A stretch of 64,000 bases of DNA from Furcasterigmium furcatum. Its lineage: Eukaryota; Ascomycota; Sordariomycetes; Glomerellales; Plectosphaerellaceae. Location: assembly GCA_001599815.1 (NCBI GenBank), contig BCIA01000003.1, forward strand, positions 4,898,001-4,962,000. Direction: 5' to 3'. A program made the position numbers and the translations under genes. The first letter of the stretch is position 1. Each line of letters starts with the position of its first letter. The notes beneath the pieces are model-generated. The model did no database searches. It was given only the letters and a program-made list of their open reading frames with translations, and was not told the origin of the DNA. Positions 43,501-52,627 of the stretch are shown one piece after another.

Positions 43501-44706
43501 CGAATACTTCTGGATTCAAGCCATGATACTAAGACTCCGCAGCATGTCTACGAAGACCTGGACATGAACACCACCGGGGTGGCGTTCATAGTCTTGAATA
43601 ACGCTGAGGAACGAGAAGACTTGCAGTCGATCTGTTCGAAAATCAGAAAGCGAGCGGTACTACCAAGCGCGCTTCATACCTATCTCTCGGAGGGATTGGC
43701 AGACTCACACCCTGCCGACATCACAGACGAAATGTACGCATCCGTCGAACGCGTGTTTCGTCGCTCAGACAAGGTTATCGATCGAGCTATGGAGTATGAA
43801 GTGTTTTCAGATCAGATCCTCGATAGATATCAGGATCAAGTAAACGCCGGCCAGTTAAACGAAGTGGCAAGAGTGGGCTTGCGTTCTTTGAAAAACATAC
43901 TCGGAATAGAGAAGGAGGCCATACTTCGGCTCAAAGACGGCATTGACGATGCTCAAAGGCTCATTATCAGTGGGGATCAGCTTTTATCAGGTCCTTTCCT
44001 GCTGAAGATGGATGCGCTTATGCGAGAGATGGACGAGCACGAAATGCTGATGAAGCAGTACTGGGCAAAGCCCATGGGCAGTCAACAACTGGATTCCGAC
44101 GATTCTATGTCGATGTCTAGTACGATCGAGAGAGGCAACCCTTCCCTGACAGATCTCATTACCGAGATGGTTGGGCTCCCTGTTCAGCATGAGCCTGGCG
44201 GGATGACTATCATATCTACTGAAGCCGAGAATCTCATCACCGACTTCAGCAGAGACTTCATGAAACAGTGGCAGCTCTCTCAGTCTGGGCCGGTGGGCAG
44301 CAGCGCCCTCCAGAGCGCCGCGTTGATGGGGCATCTGGACGTGGTAAGGGTCCTCCTCGACCACAACGCGGACGCCAATGACCGAGGAGACCTGGGCACC
44401 TCCCTACACTACGCGTTGATCGGCGGCGACGTGGCAACAGTCGAGCTGCTCTTAGGCCATGGCGCCGATGACGAGGCCCGGGGGTTCTACGGCAGCCCTC
44501 TCAGGACAGCCAGCGCTTTGGGGTGCGAGGACATTGTTTCGCTTCTGCTGCATCATGGGGCGAAGCTGATTGATCCTGATGGGCGCTGCAGCGCACTTTG
44601 TGCCGCTCGGGTTACGGGACGGCGGCGCATTACGGAGATGCTGCTTGAAGCTTGCAAGGAACGCGGTATCGAAGTCGACAGCGAGGGGAAGCAGATCCTG
44701 ACATAG
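40564..44706 (+). CDS. NLR-like STAND protein: PNP_UDP, NACHT, interrupted ankyrin repeats
   Basis: Exons 40564..41560, 41623..42445 and 42501..44706 encode 1,341 residues. Residues 5-330 are a nucleoside-phosphorylase-like (PNP_UDP) domain: YSVGWISA at the start, LMVGIGGGAP, and a C-terminal FEMEAAGLM ... GICDYAD with the Glu and Asp that bind ribose and base in active enzymes. A helical linker leads to a NACHT-type NTPase with Walker A GPSGCGKT at 405-412 and Walker B FIYMDAVNEC (Asp near 505). After the second intron comes FRWTACQITDL ... LPKTLNDTYARML, the usual post-NACHT winged-helix start. Ankyrin repeats appear at about 828-925 and again at 1207-1330, separated by about 280 non-ankyrin residues. 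By family knowledge these are fungal NLR analogues implicated in non-self recognition or heterokaryon incompatibility. The second intron donor GTTAGT was chosen because it restores GAGSSFRW; an intron-free reading stops early. Confidence 0.88.
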
Positions 44707-44987
44707 ACGACCGCAGGGGATCCTCCAGCGCAGGGCTTGAAAGATGATCTTCGAAGGGTATAGTGTGCTTTTCGGATTGAGATGCTGAGATGATCGACAG
44801 CTAGGATGAGTACTCGGGACGGGTTGGATCAGATTGCTTTATTCATGTTCCATGTTGTTTGCTGAGGCAACCTTGGGCTGCCTGCTGCCTCTGTATTACA
44901 CGTAACCATGCGGATGCTTTTCCCCGAACCTCAGTCCCAACCGAACGCCTTGGTCTATCCCAGAGTCGCAATACCCAGCCAGCGCCC
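44707..44987. other. Convergent intergenic region
   Basis: 3' flanks of the NLR-like and pICln genes; nothing further seen. Confidence 0.4.
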
Positions 44988-45959
44988 TCACGGAGCGGCC
45001 GGATCATCGACCCTCGGCCGCTTGTTCTCCGTGTCCTCCTCCGCGTTCGCGCCCTCATGGCCGTTGACCTCGTCCCTCGTCCTCACGCGGCCCGCGCCCT
45101 CACCCAGCTCCCCGGACGTGCCCTCCTCTCCCTCCTTGATCCAGTTCCCGTCCTGGTCGAAGTACTCGTGCACGTTCTCCGCGGTGATCCAGCCCGAGCT
45201 GCCGGGGAACGGCGGCGGGAGGCCCCCGTCGACCGCGCCGCGCAAAATCCCCGTGAAGCCGTCCAGCTGCTCGTGCTCGCCCTCGAAGACTATCCTGTCG
45301 TCGTCGTCGGAGTCCTCGTCGCCGGCGGGGTCGGGGTGCAGGTCCGAGCAGGCGGAGATGGCGTCGTAGAGCTTCTGGACGTCTGCCTGGCCGTCGTCGG
45401 CGGACGCGGGCGGGACGATGGTGAGGTCGATGGAGGCGGGGTCGTCGTCGTCCTGCGCGCTGTCGGAGAGGTCGAGCTGCATCCAGATGGCCTGGAGGGC
45501 GCCGCCGCCGGAGAAGGTGCCGAGCTGCTTGACGGCGTGGATGGAGATTGCGGGGTAGGGGATCGCGATGCCTGTGTTGGCCTCGGGGCTGAAGATGGTG
45601 AGGGACTCGGAGGTGACGAGAACGTTGACTGTGCGCTCGGCGAGGTCCTCGGTGGAGGCGGCGGTCAGGGATGCGCCGGCGGGGGCGGAGGCCGGGGAGG
45701 GCGTCGCGTCGCCGGCGAAGATGGGCAGGGAGGCGCACTGGTCCTTGGGGAGCCAGGCCTTGGCGCCCTGGATGTGGTTGTGCAGAACTGGCTTCCCACC
45801 GAAGAAGGTCTCTGGTGTTTGCGACTGGTACTCCTCGAGGGGGATGTAGTCGCCGAGGTCCGGCGGGGAGCGGATGGTAGTCGGTAGCATGTCGATGGAG
45901 CGCGAGAGGGTCTGGAGGGGGTTGGAATGGGGGTTGTCGGACAATTGGTGGTGGGACAT
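44988..45959 (-). CDS. pICln-like protein (Voldacs domain)
   Basis: A single exon of 323 residues with a true ATG at 45959. Features of pICln/Lot5-type PH-like domains are present. FGGKPVLHNHIQGAKAWLPKD opens the domain near residue 53. TVNVLVTSESLTIFSPEANTGIAIPYPAISIHAVKQ forms the central strands. GALQAIWMQLDL follows, then an acidic stretch (DEDSDDDDRIVFEGEHEQLDGF). The C-terminus is charged and ends in a basic KRPRVD. In animals pICln is a methylosome subunit that holds Sm proteins for methylation and snRNP assembly; fungal homologues are less studied. The protein is longer than human pICln (237 residues) mostly because of the tail. SmD3, a likely client, is elsewhere in the window. Confidence 0.82.
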   Translation of the reverse strand: MSHHQLSDNPHSNPLQTLSRSIDMLPTTIRSPPDLGDYIPLEEYQSQTPETFFGGKPVLHNHIQGAKAWLPKDQCASLPIFAGDATPSPASAPAGASLTAASTEDLAERTVNVLVTSESLTIFSPEANTGIAIPYPAISIHAVKQLGTFSGGGALQAIWMQLDLSDSAQDDDDPASIDLTIVPPASADDGQADVQKLYDAISACSDLHPDPAGDEDSDDDDRIVFEGEHEQLDGFTGILRGAVDGGLPPPFPGSSGWITAENVHEYFDQDGNWIKEGEEGTSGELGEGAGRVRTRDEVNGHEGANAEEDTENKRPRVDDPAAP

Positions 45960-46420
45960 GTGCGTGGTGTTTGCGATTTGTTTTTTGATGGTGTGCAGAG
46001 TTGATGGCGGGGTCCAGGTTGACGAGAGGTTCAGTTCAGATTGCTCGAGCTTGACGCCGGGAGCTTCAGCGTCGAGTGGGGGCCCCGCATTGAGGGCCCC
46101 GTCCTAGTTGGGACTGGTGTTGTTGTCGCTCTTGCCAGTTCGCGTGTAAGTGAAACGAAGTGCTCTTTCCTCCATCTAACTTCCTCGCACTTCGAGTCTT
46201 TCCCCCCTCCATATTTCAAGGTCCAATCATCAACCTTGAACAAACCAAGAACTTCATCTCGACTTCAGACCGCCTCGTAATCGGTCCGGTTGCCATCAAA
46301 ACCACCCTTGCCACTCTCATCTCACCCATCCGCCAAACACCCACCATGGCCTTCCCTTGAGCATCCGTGCAACAAACGATAAACGTAGCGAGACGCCAGC
46401 TCCGCCCCCGCCTTCTGAAG
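45960..46420. promoter_or_regulatory. Divergent promoter pICln / F-box-like gene
   Basis: 461 bases between divergent starts. The last 200 bases before 46421 are C/T-rich. No named element seen. Confidence 0.4.
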
Positions 46421-47467
46421 ATGCTAAACACTGAAGAAACTATGTCGACCTCTACCGCAGCACCTGAAGTCGGCACCGCCTTCCCACTCCTCGAACTGCC
46501 CGTGGACCTGGCCTCGGCGGTTGCAGAACAGCTCCCAGCCGAGGGCGTTGTTGCGCTGTCCCTCAGCTGCAAATCCCTTTTCAGAGCTCTCGCGCCTCTG
46601 AAGTCAACACCGCTCAAAGAAGATGAGCTCATTTCACTGCTCCTGTTGCTGGAGCGAGATCTTGGACACCGGTATTACTTCTGCTTGGCTTGCCGAAGAC
46701 TCCATTGTTTCTGCCCGCCCTCCGGCATCGTCCCACGCCGTGCACAGTGTTTCTCAGGTCCCATTCTCGAAAACTCGGGATCTGACAGGCCGATCAGAGG
46801 ACAACCATGGAATATCACCTTTCCCGTGGCACGCTGGATGCTGGGCCGGTATTTCTATCGGGAACCACCCGCCGGCGTTCCTCTCGAGACACTGCATTTG
46901 AGTTCCGTACCCTCCTCCACCAACCCTCGGACTCCATACCCCTACACATGGTCCGCATGGCGACGCTCCTCGGAGTGGTCCACATGGCCACGGGGGAGAG
47001 TCAACGTCACAGCAAAGATCATTCAGGACAAACTTGTTGTCAAAACAACACAGAAATACCAAACAGGCGATATCGAAACTCACCCGCGGCTCTGGAAGAA
47101 CTGGCTCATGTTATGTCCCCACGAACACATAAAAAGTGCGTTGCTCGACTCAACTGAGCTTTCTTCAAGGCTGGCAACACCGGCCAGGTCAGACGAGGAG
47201 GTCTGGACGAAACAAGAGGTGCATACGTGCGGCAGGTGTCTAAGTGACATAATTTTCGAGGTCACGCGAGAACATCGGCTGGACACTGTTAAGATTCACG
47301 CTTATCGCCTGGCAGGGGGCCTTCGAAGCCATTCCGACATCAAGTGGTCAATGTTCGCGGAGCATGTGTCGTCGGATGACATGAAGCAGCTTGAGGAGGA
47401 GTATCCTGATGGAGCTGTGAGAGAGCTGTGGATGCAGCAGATTCAGAGAGAACGCGATGGCAACTGA
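46421..47467 (+). CDS. F-box-like protein with Cys-rich segments
   Basis: One exon, 348 residues from the ATG at 46421. The frame further upstream has only a GTG; the ATG at 46442 is an alternative start. Residues 22-60 look like a degenerate F-box (FPLLELPVDLASAVAEQLPAEGVVALSLSCKSLFRAL). A Cys cluster YYFCLACRRLHCFC follows near residue 85, and HTCGRCLSD lies near 285. Together they could bind zinc. Similar architecture occurs in many uncharacterised fungal F-box proteins, which frequently expand in a lineage-specific way. Substrate unknown. Confidence 0.68.
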   Translation: MLNTEETMSTSTAAPEVGTAFPLLELPVDLASAVAEQLPAEGVVALSLSCKSLFRALAPLKSTPLKEDELISLLLLLERDLGHRYYFCLACRRLHCFCPPSGIVPRRAQCFSGPILENSGSDRPIRGQPWNITFPVARWMLGRYFYREPPAGVPLETLHLSSVPSSTNPRTPYPYTWSAWRRSSEWSTWPRGRVNVTAKIIQDKLVVKTTQKYQTGDIETHPRLWKNWLMLCPHEHIKSALLDSTELSSRLATPARSDEEVWTKQEVHTCGRCLSDIIFEVTREHRLDTVKIHAYRLAGGLRSHSDIKWSMFAEHVSSDDMKQLEEEYPDGAVRELWMQQIQRERDGN

Positions 47468-47847
47468 GGTTGGAATTCAGCAGATACTGGGTGGGCTCGC
47501 AGATGTGCTCCAAATGCGGCAGGCTCCAGATGGTCCAAAGACATCTATCTTAAAAGCAGCGACGCCAATTGACCCCACCATCGAGCTCCCTGCCCCTTCT
47601 GTCTTAGTAATCTCCACGTGAACGGTACCACGACTTGGTGAGATGATGTAACTTGGCTTCCAATCAATGGGAGTCGACGTTCCGTGCCGAAACTCAACAC
47701 CAACACCCACTGCAATCCTCGGAGGAGACTAGATCCTTGTCCGAAAAACACCAGACCTCCCGCATTCCAGGCCTCACTCGACCTCTGAACGACGAGCATC
47801 CCATTCATCGGGCCAAGAGCCGAACCAACCCCCCAATCGCCACGACT
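47468..47847. other. Intergenic, upstream of the small coiled-coil gene
   Basis: 380 bases between two plus-strand genes. A CACGTGAAC E-box lies at about 47616, some 230 bases before the next start. Nothing else recognised. Confidence 0.35.
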
Positions 47848-48492
47848 ATGTACAGCAATCGTACGTTCCCCAATCCTCCCCAATCTCGGCAACAACAACA
47901 ACATTACATCTAACAAGCTCCCCCCGCAGGCTCCCACATCCTCGAACAAGTCCCCCTCACCGTCTCCCCCTTCGTCTCCCTCCCCACGGCAACGACCCTC
48001 TCCTACAACTACAAGAGCATGCCCTCCGCCCTCCCGCCCTCCGCGACAGGCGTCCCCGCCGCCGCCGCCGCCCCGGCCGAGGACGGCTCCGCGCCCCCCG
48101 CCTCCGCGGACCCCAACGCCCCGAAACCGCAATACGTCGTCTCCTCCTCCGGCCACGCCGCGCACCCGGACGACATCATCGCGTCGTGCCGCGCGCTCCA
48201 GGCGCACATCTCCCGCATGCAGGACGACGCGGAGCGCGAGCTGCGCGAGCTCGAGGGGCGGATCCGCGACCGCGAGCTGGCCGAGAAGCGCCGCGTCGCG
48301 CCCGGGTGGCTGGACAGCGAGGCGAGGATCCTGCAGCCGGAGAGGAAGCCCGGGACGGAGGGCGAGGAGCAGGAGGACCTGCTCGGGAAGGAGGGAGATG
48401 TTCAGATGGGCGGTGCGCCGCCGACGGGGCCGGTGGATACGGAGGAGGGGAGGGAGCTGGATCGGATGTTTGGGGGGATGAATATGAGGTGA
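47848..48492 (+). CDS. Conserved fungal coiled-coil protein, function unknown
   Basis: Exon 1 is 13 nt (47848..47860, MYSN plus one base). A 69-nt intron ends CCGCAG, and exon 2 (47930..48492) completes 191 residues. Read from the next in-frame ATG at 48019 it would lose SHILEQVPLTVSPFVSLPTATTLSY, which looks conserved and protein-like. Order: that N-terminal segment; an A/P-rich linker; an amphipathic helix with the charged coiled coil ISRMQDDAERELRELEGRIRDRELAEKRRVAPGWLD; and an acidic tail ending LDRMFGGMNMR. I do not recognise a named domain. The length and coiled coil would suit a small subunit of a complex, which is inference only. Confidence 0.7.
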
Positions 48493-48977
48493 GCGTGGCG
48501 GATGGGTGTGGGACTTTTATATCAAGGCGTTTCGGGCTGCAACTATTGGGGTGTTGGCGGCGTTTTTTGCTCTCTCCTGTCTTTCGAACATACATCATGG
48601 AGGTTGGCCGGCTGCTGGTGAAGCAGCTCATGCTTATAGAGAGGCCTTGCCACTTCCAGGCTTATATACGGCGCTGCATTCTGTGTAACCGTTGATTTGG
48701 AGATTCTTCTGTCGTGTCTGTAACCACTAAAAAAACATGTATGCAACCTTGATCCCGCCCCGTTGAAGTCGTAGTATCCGTAACCATGCGATATGCCTGC
48801 TGTATCAATGAACGAACGCAAACGACAATACCTCCTATGCCCTTTTGCCCAATGCCAGAATGCACCGCTATGCCCCCTCCAAGTCATATCAGTCTAGCTA
48901 TACAATCAAACACACTCACACACGCTCCGACATTTTTGGCCTTCCTCTCCTTGGCAAGCAGCAGACTCACGGCGATG
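48493..48977. other. Convergent intergenic region
   Basis: 3' flanks of the coiled-coil gene and the kinase-like gene. Somewhat A/T-richer. Nothing else recognised. Confidence 0.4.
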
Positions 48978-50183
48978 TCAAGGCCGGAAAATCAGGGGCT
49001 TCGCGTGCCCCGCGGTCCCGTTGCCCTCTCGCGGCGCGTGCCTCTCGACCTCGGCGGCCCAGAACGCAACGAGCTCGTCCAGCTCCGGCCGGTCGTTCGG
49101 GTCCGTCTCCATGCACCGGTTGGCGACGTCGATCCACTCTCGCGGTATGTCGCTTGACCGGTCAGTCCACTCGGTCGGGTCGGGATTCTGCTCGCGCTGC
49201 TCGAAGAACATCCACATGACGCGGCCGATGCTGAAGACCTCTGCGAGCTCGGCGGCGCGCGGGCACGTGGCGGACCAGTCGGGGAAGACGTTGTAGTCGG
49301 GGTACCCCCAGGCGAGGTTCTTGCGCTTCGGGCCCGCGTGGGGGGTGTAGACGATGCGCCGGCGGCCGCGGGCGTCGGGGTCGCCGGTCTCGCGGGCGGC
49401 CTGGTCGATGGTGACCTCGCGGGAGTGGGTGAACATGGAGACGCCGGACTGCTCCCAGTCGATGAGGCGGATCTCGTCGGCGTCGTCGATGAGGGTGTTG
49501 CCGGGCTTGACGTCCATGTGGAACGTGCGGCCGACGCGGTGGGTGTGGAGGACGGCGCGGGCCATGCCGTGGCACCACCGCGCGCGCTGGGGGAGGGGGA
49601 TGCGGGTGTTGGACTTGTTGGCCTTGATGACCTGGTCGTCGAGGGTGCCGCGGGCCATGACGGGCTGGAGAAAGCCGCAGATGCGGGGGGTGGCGGCGGC
49701 GTCGGCGACGACGACGAGGGTCGAAGGGCAGGGCATGATGTTTGGGTGGGCGGGCAGGGCGGCGAGGGCGCGGATCTCCTGGAGCATGGTGTCGCGCTGG
49801 TGGGCGTGGAAGTTGGGCCCGTGGTCGAGGAAGGCGAGGAAGTCGAAGCCCTTGAAGACGTGGTCGTTATTCTGGGGGTCCGAGACGACGTGGGCCTTGT
49901 TCTTGCCGGGGAAGGTGATCTCCCTGCGCTTGAGGTCGACGAAGTTGACGACGCCGAAGGTCTGGTGGATGCCGTCCCGGAGGAGGCCGGCGCGGAAGTC
50001 GGCCAGGGGCGTCAGCTCGCTGGCGTACTCGAGCCACCGGGGGTGCTTGGTGATGTGCTCGGGCGTCTCTTTCGCGGGGAACATGCGAGGCCAGAGGAGG
50101 CCGAGGAGGTCCATCGCTGCTGTTGGGGCCGATGCTGCGTGGTAGGGCTGGGAGGGGAGGGAGTGAACTCCGTTGGAAGTCAT
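48978..50183 (-). CDS. Atypical protein kinase-like protein
   Basis: One exon, 401 residues, true ATG at 50183. The kinase fold is recognisable from HVFKGFDF (candidate beta3 Lys), an alpha-C helix (MLQEIRALAAL), and a hinge-like FLQPVMARGTLDD. The catalytic loop HMDVKPGNTLIDD lies at residues 222-234. The metal-binding motif is LIDWEQ, with Asp242. Two deviations from canonical kinases are visible: HMD replaces HRD, and DWE replaces DFG; a glycine-rich loop is also not evident. Catalytic Asp224, Lys226 and Asn229 are kept, so activity is possible. The C-lobe ends with WIDVANRCMETDPNDRPELDEL, a normal subdomain XI. Similar proteins are expanded in filamentous fungi. Substrate unknown. Confidence 0.75.
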   Translation of the reverse strand: MTSNGVHSLPSQPYHAASAPTAAMDLLGLLWPRMFPAKETPEHITKHPRWLEYASELTPLADFRAGLLRDGIHQTFGVVNFVDLKRREITFPGKNKAHVVSDPQNNDHVFKGFDFLAFLDHGPNFHAHQRDTMLQEIRALAALPAHPNIMPCPSTLVVVADAAATPRICGFLQPVMARGTLDDQVIKANKSNTRIPLPQRARWCHGMARAVLHTHRVGRTFHMDVKPGNTLIDDADEIRLIDWEQSGVSMFTHSREVTIDQAARETGDPDARGRRRIVYTPHAGPKRKNLAWGYPDYNVFPDWSATCPRAAELAEVFSIGRVMWMFFEQREQNPDPTEWTDRSSDIPREWIDVANRCMETDPNDRPELDELVAFWAAEVERHAPREGNGTAGHAKPLIFRP

Positions 50184-52627
50184 CGTGATGGATCAGACTG
50201 TGCCGGTTGAGGGTCGAGGTCGAGCTGCTAGGTGTTCCCGGGATGGATCAGATCAACGTTGGACAAGAGCACTTGGGTAGTAGTAGTAAGTAGTTCCGGG
50301 TAGAAGAGGTGTGGTCTATTAGAGCGGCATCGAGCGGCGGTTGGGCGAAGAGGGACACGACCATGGAACGGGCGTCAAGTCTTGACTGTGGTATGATGGT
50401 AACTGGGACGATGGGTGTACACGTCGTTTGTTGTTCTGTGACAGGAGAAAAACGCAGGTGACGCCGACCAACACTCCGGGAGACAGTTGGGCATAGCTAC
50501 CACAGCCGGATCCTTCCCAACGGCGGTAGGGCCGGGGGCCTGGCGTTTATATATGCGCGAGGGCGATCATCAGCGGCGCGGTCAGCGGCGCGTGAGAAAA
50601 AGAGGAAACGTCTCACGAGGCGGGCCCGGGGGGAAAACCAGAACAGAGGAAAAAGGTACTTGTTGGGAGGAAGTGCAGGATGAGCGAGACAGAGAGGCAC
50701 ACGACGAGACAGAGACAACAGAAGGGCCCGTCGGTCAGTCGGTCAAAGGCCCAGGCAGGGCAGACAGTCCCGGCCGGCGACCCGGAGGGCGTCACACCAC
50801 TCTCAGCTTGCACTTGCGAGCGGGCGTGAGAGGACTGAGATCGCGGCGGGACGCCAGATCACTTGTTGGGGCCCCGGAAATCTTGTACCACGTAGGGTAT
50901 GTAGGTCGTCCAGGGGGGGCGGCGGCGGCCGCGAGGGATGAAGGAAGTATGTATGTAGGTACCTCGAGGAGGGCACGCACGAGGGTGGCATCTGGGGAGG
51001 GGTCCCTTAGTAACCGCTTTATGGGAATGGTACCTGACTGCAGCAGTTGGGTGTCGTTAGGCTGATGGTCCGGGGCATCGCTGGCCGTGTGGTGCAGGGC
51101 TCACGCCGTCATCGAGGCTGGATGTGACGAACTGGTCTAGGTGCGTTGCCGGGGACGCACGAGCGCAGAGACGCGGGCCTCTCCCACGAGGGTGATTGGC
51201 CCCGGCGGACAGGGAATGGTCCATGGACAGGGGATGGTGAAGGGGGCTTGCGTGCATGTTGCAGGTCAGCATCGAGTGTTGCACTGATGAGGGACTTTGC
51301 CCAGGCTTGAACAGATCGGGCGTGACTTGTGGGCATCCCTGGGCCCTTTCTTCTTCCGCCGTAAGGGGTAACAGATTGCCGGGACAGGGCCCGATGGAGG
51401 GGTTATCGGAGCGCTGAGGGGGCAGCTGATTGTTCGGACATGGACCGGGGGCCCGTTGGCTGGCTGGCAGTTGGCAGGCAAGCAGGCAAGGCGACAGATA
51501 ATGATGAGGCGGGCTGTTGGCTGCTGCTAGCGAACAAGGCGGAGGCGGCCTTGTCCCGTCTGGGCCATATATTGAGAGGGACTGAGAGGTGAGAGGTGAG
51601 AGTTGACTGCCGGGGCCAGGCTGGCAGCCAGGAGAGGCCAGACCGCCAGACCCAGTGCGAGGGCTGACCGAAAAAGTGACAGGAGGAGCCGAAAGAGGAA
51701 CCTGGCAGCGCTGGGCCGGATATTGGCGGCGGGCGAGGTGTCTGGCGATGGCGGAACGCCGGTGGGCTGAGGCCTGCGTCTGTGTCTGCGTCTTGTTGGT
51801 TGGTGGCTGATAGCCCGGGCGGCCAACGCAACGCAACGTAAGGCAAGGCAACGCAACTGCTCCGGCGGCGTGATGCAATCAGAATCCTCTCCGCAGGATG
51901 AGACGGGCAGTGCCTGCTGCGACTCGCTCCCGATCCTCTTGGTTCTGCGCTGTTGAGACCGAGGCGCTGACCGGTGAGATGGAGAGCACCGCCGGTGACG
52001 GGAGAAAAAGAAACAACTCGAGGTATGTCCGGGACAACTCGCGACAGAAGCACGAGGCGACGGGACTCAACCGGGCCGGGGACGACAGACCCCCGAGGCC
52101 TTCGCCTGAGTCCTGTCTCAACGGCTCCCAGGGCCATCCTGGGCGCATTCAGCGCTAAGGCAGCCTAACGCAAAGGGATGCGACGGCGGGTCTTCGGGGA
52201 GCCTCCGCGGGCCTGTGGATCGGAACGTCCCGTCGCTAGGAGCGAACTGAATGGAGTGCGGATGCGACTCCGGCAGCGCTGCAGGCCGCAAACATCCATC
52301 CTCCTACATACATACACACATCCATGGACACATCCATGGACTCAACCTGTACAACATGTCTCCTGCACGGCGGAGGAGAACAGCCCGCCCTTACATATTC
52401 CTCCGTCGCTCTGCCATCCCACTGCCCGTCCTTGGCGCAACGTTGAACCGCCTGATAGGTGGACCGACCCGGGCATCCTGCAGCCTTCTCCTTCGTCGCC
52501 GCTCAGTAATATATCTAACGTCAGATTACTACAAGTACCAAGTATCTGTGTTCGTCATGCTCGGTTCGAGTCAGCCAAGACGCCCCAGACTCAGCACAAA
52601 GGATGAAGGAAGGCCCTCCCTCCGTCC
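50184..52627. other. Long GC-rich intergenic region
   Basis: About 2.4 kb between two minus-strand genes. Many frames are open on both strands because of GC richness, but none looks like protein. It contains short degenerate repeats: GAGAGGTGAGAGGTGAGAG near 51585, CGCAACGCAACG near 51825-51855, and CATCCATGGA twice near 52318-52336. Presumably the kinase promoter plus RCC1 3' flank. Confidence 0.4.

Noticed and set aside
51403..52137. 244-codon minus-strand frame between kinase and RCC1 genes
   Set aside because: GC-rich noncoding shadow; several frames are open on both strands at the same place and none resembles protein.
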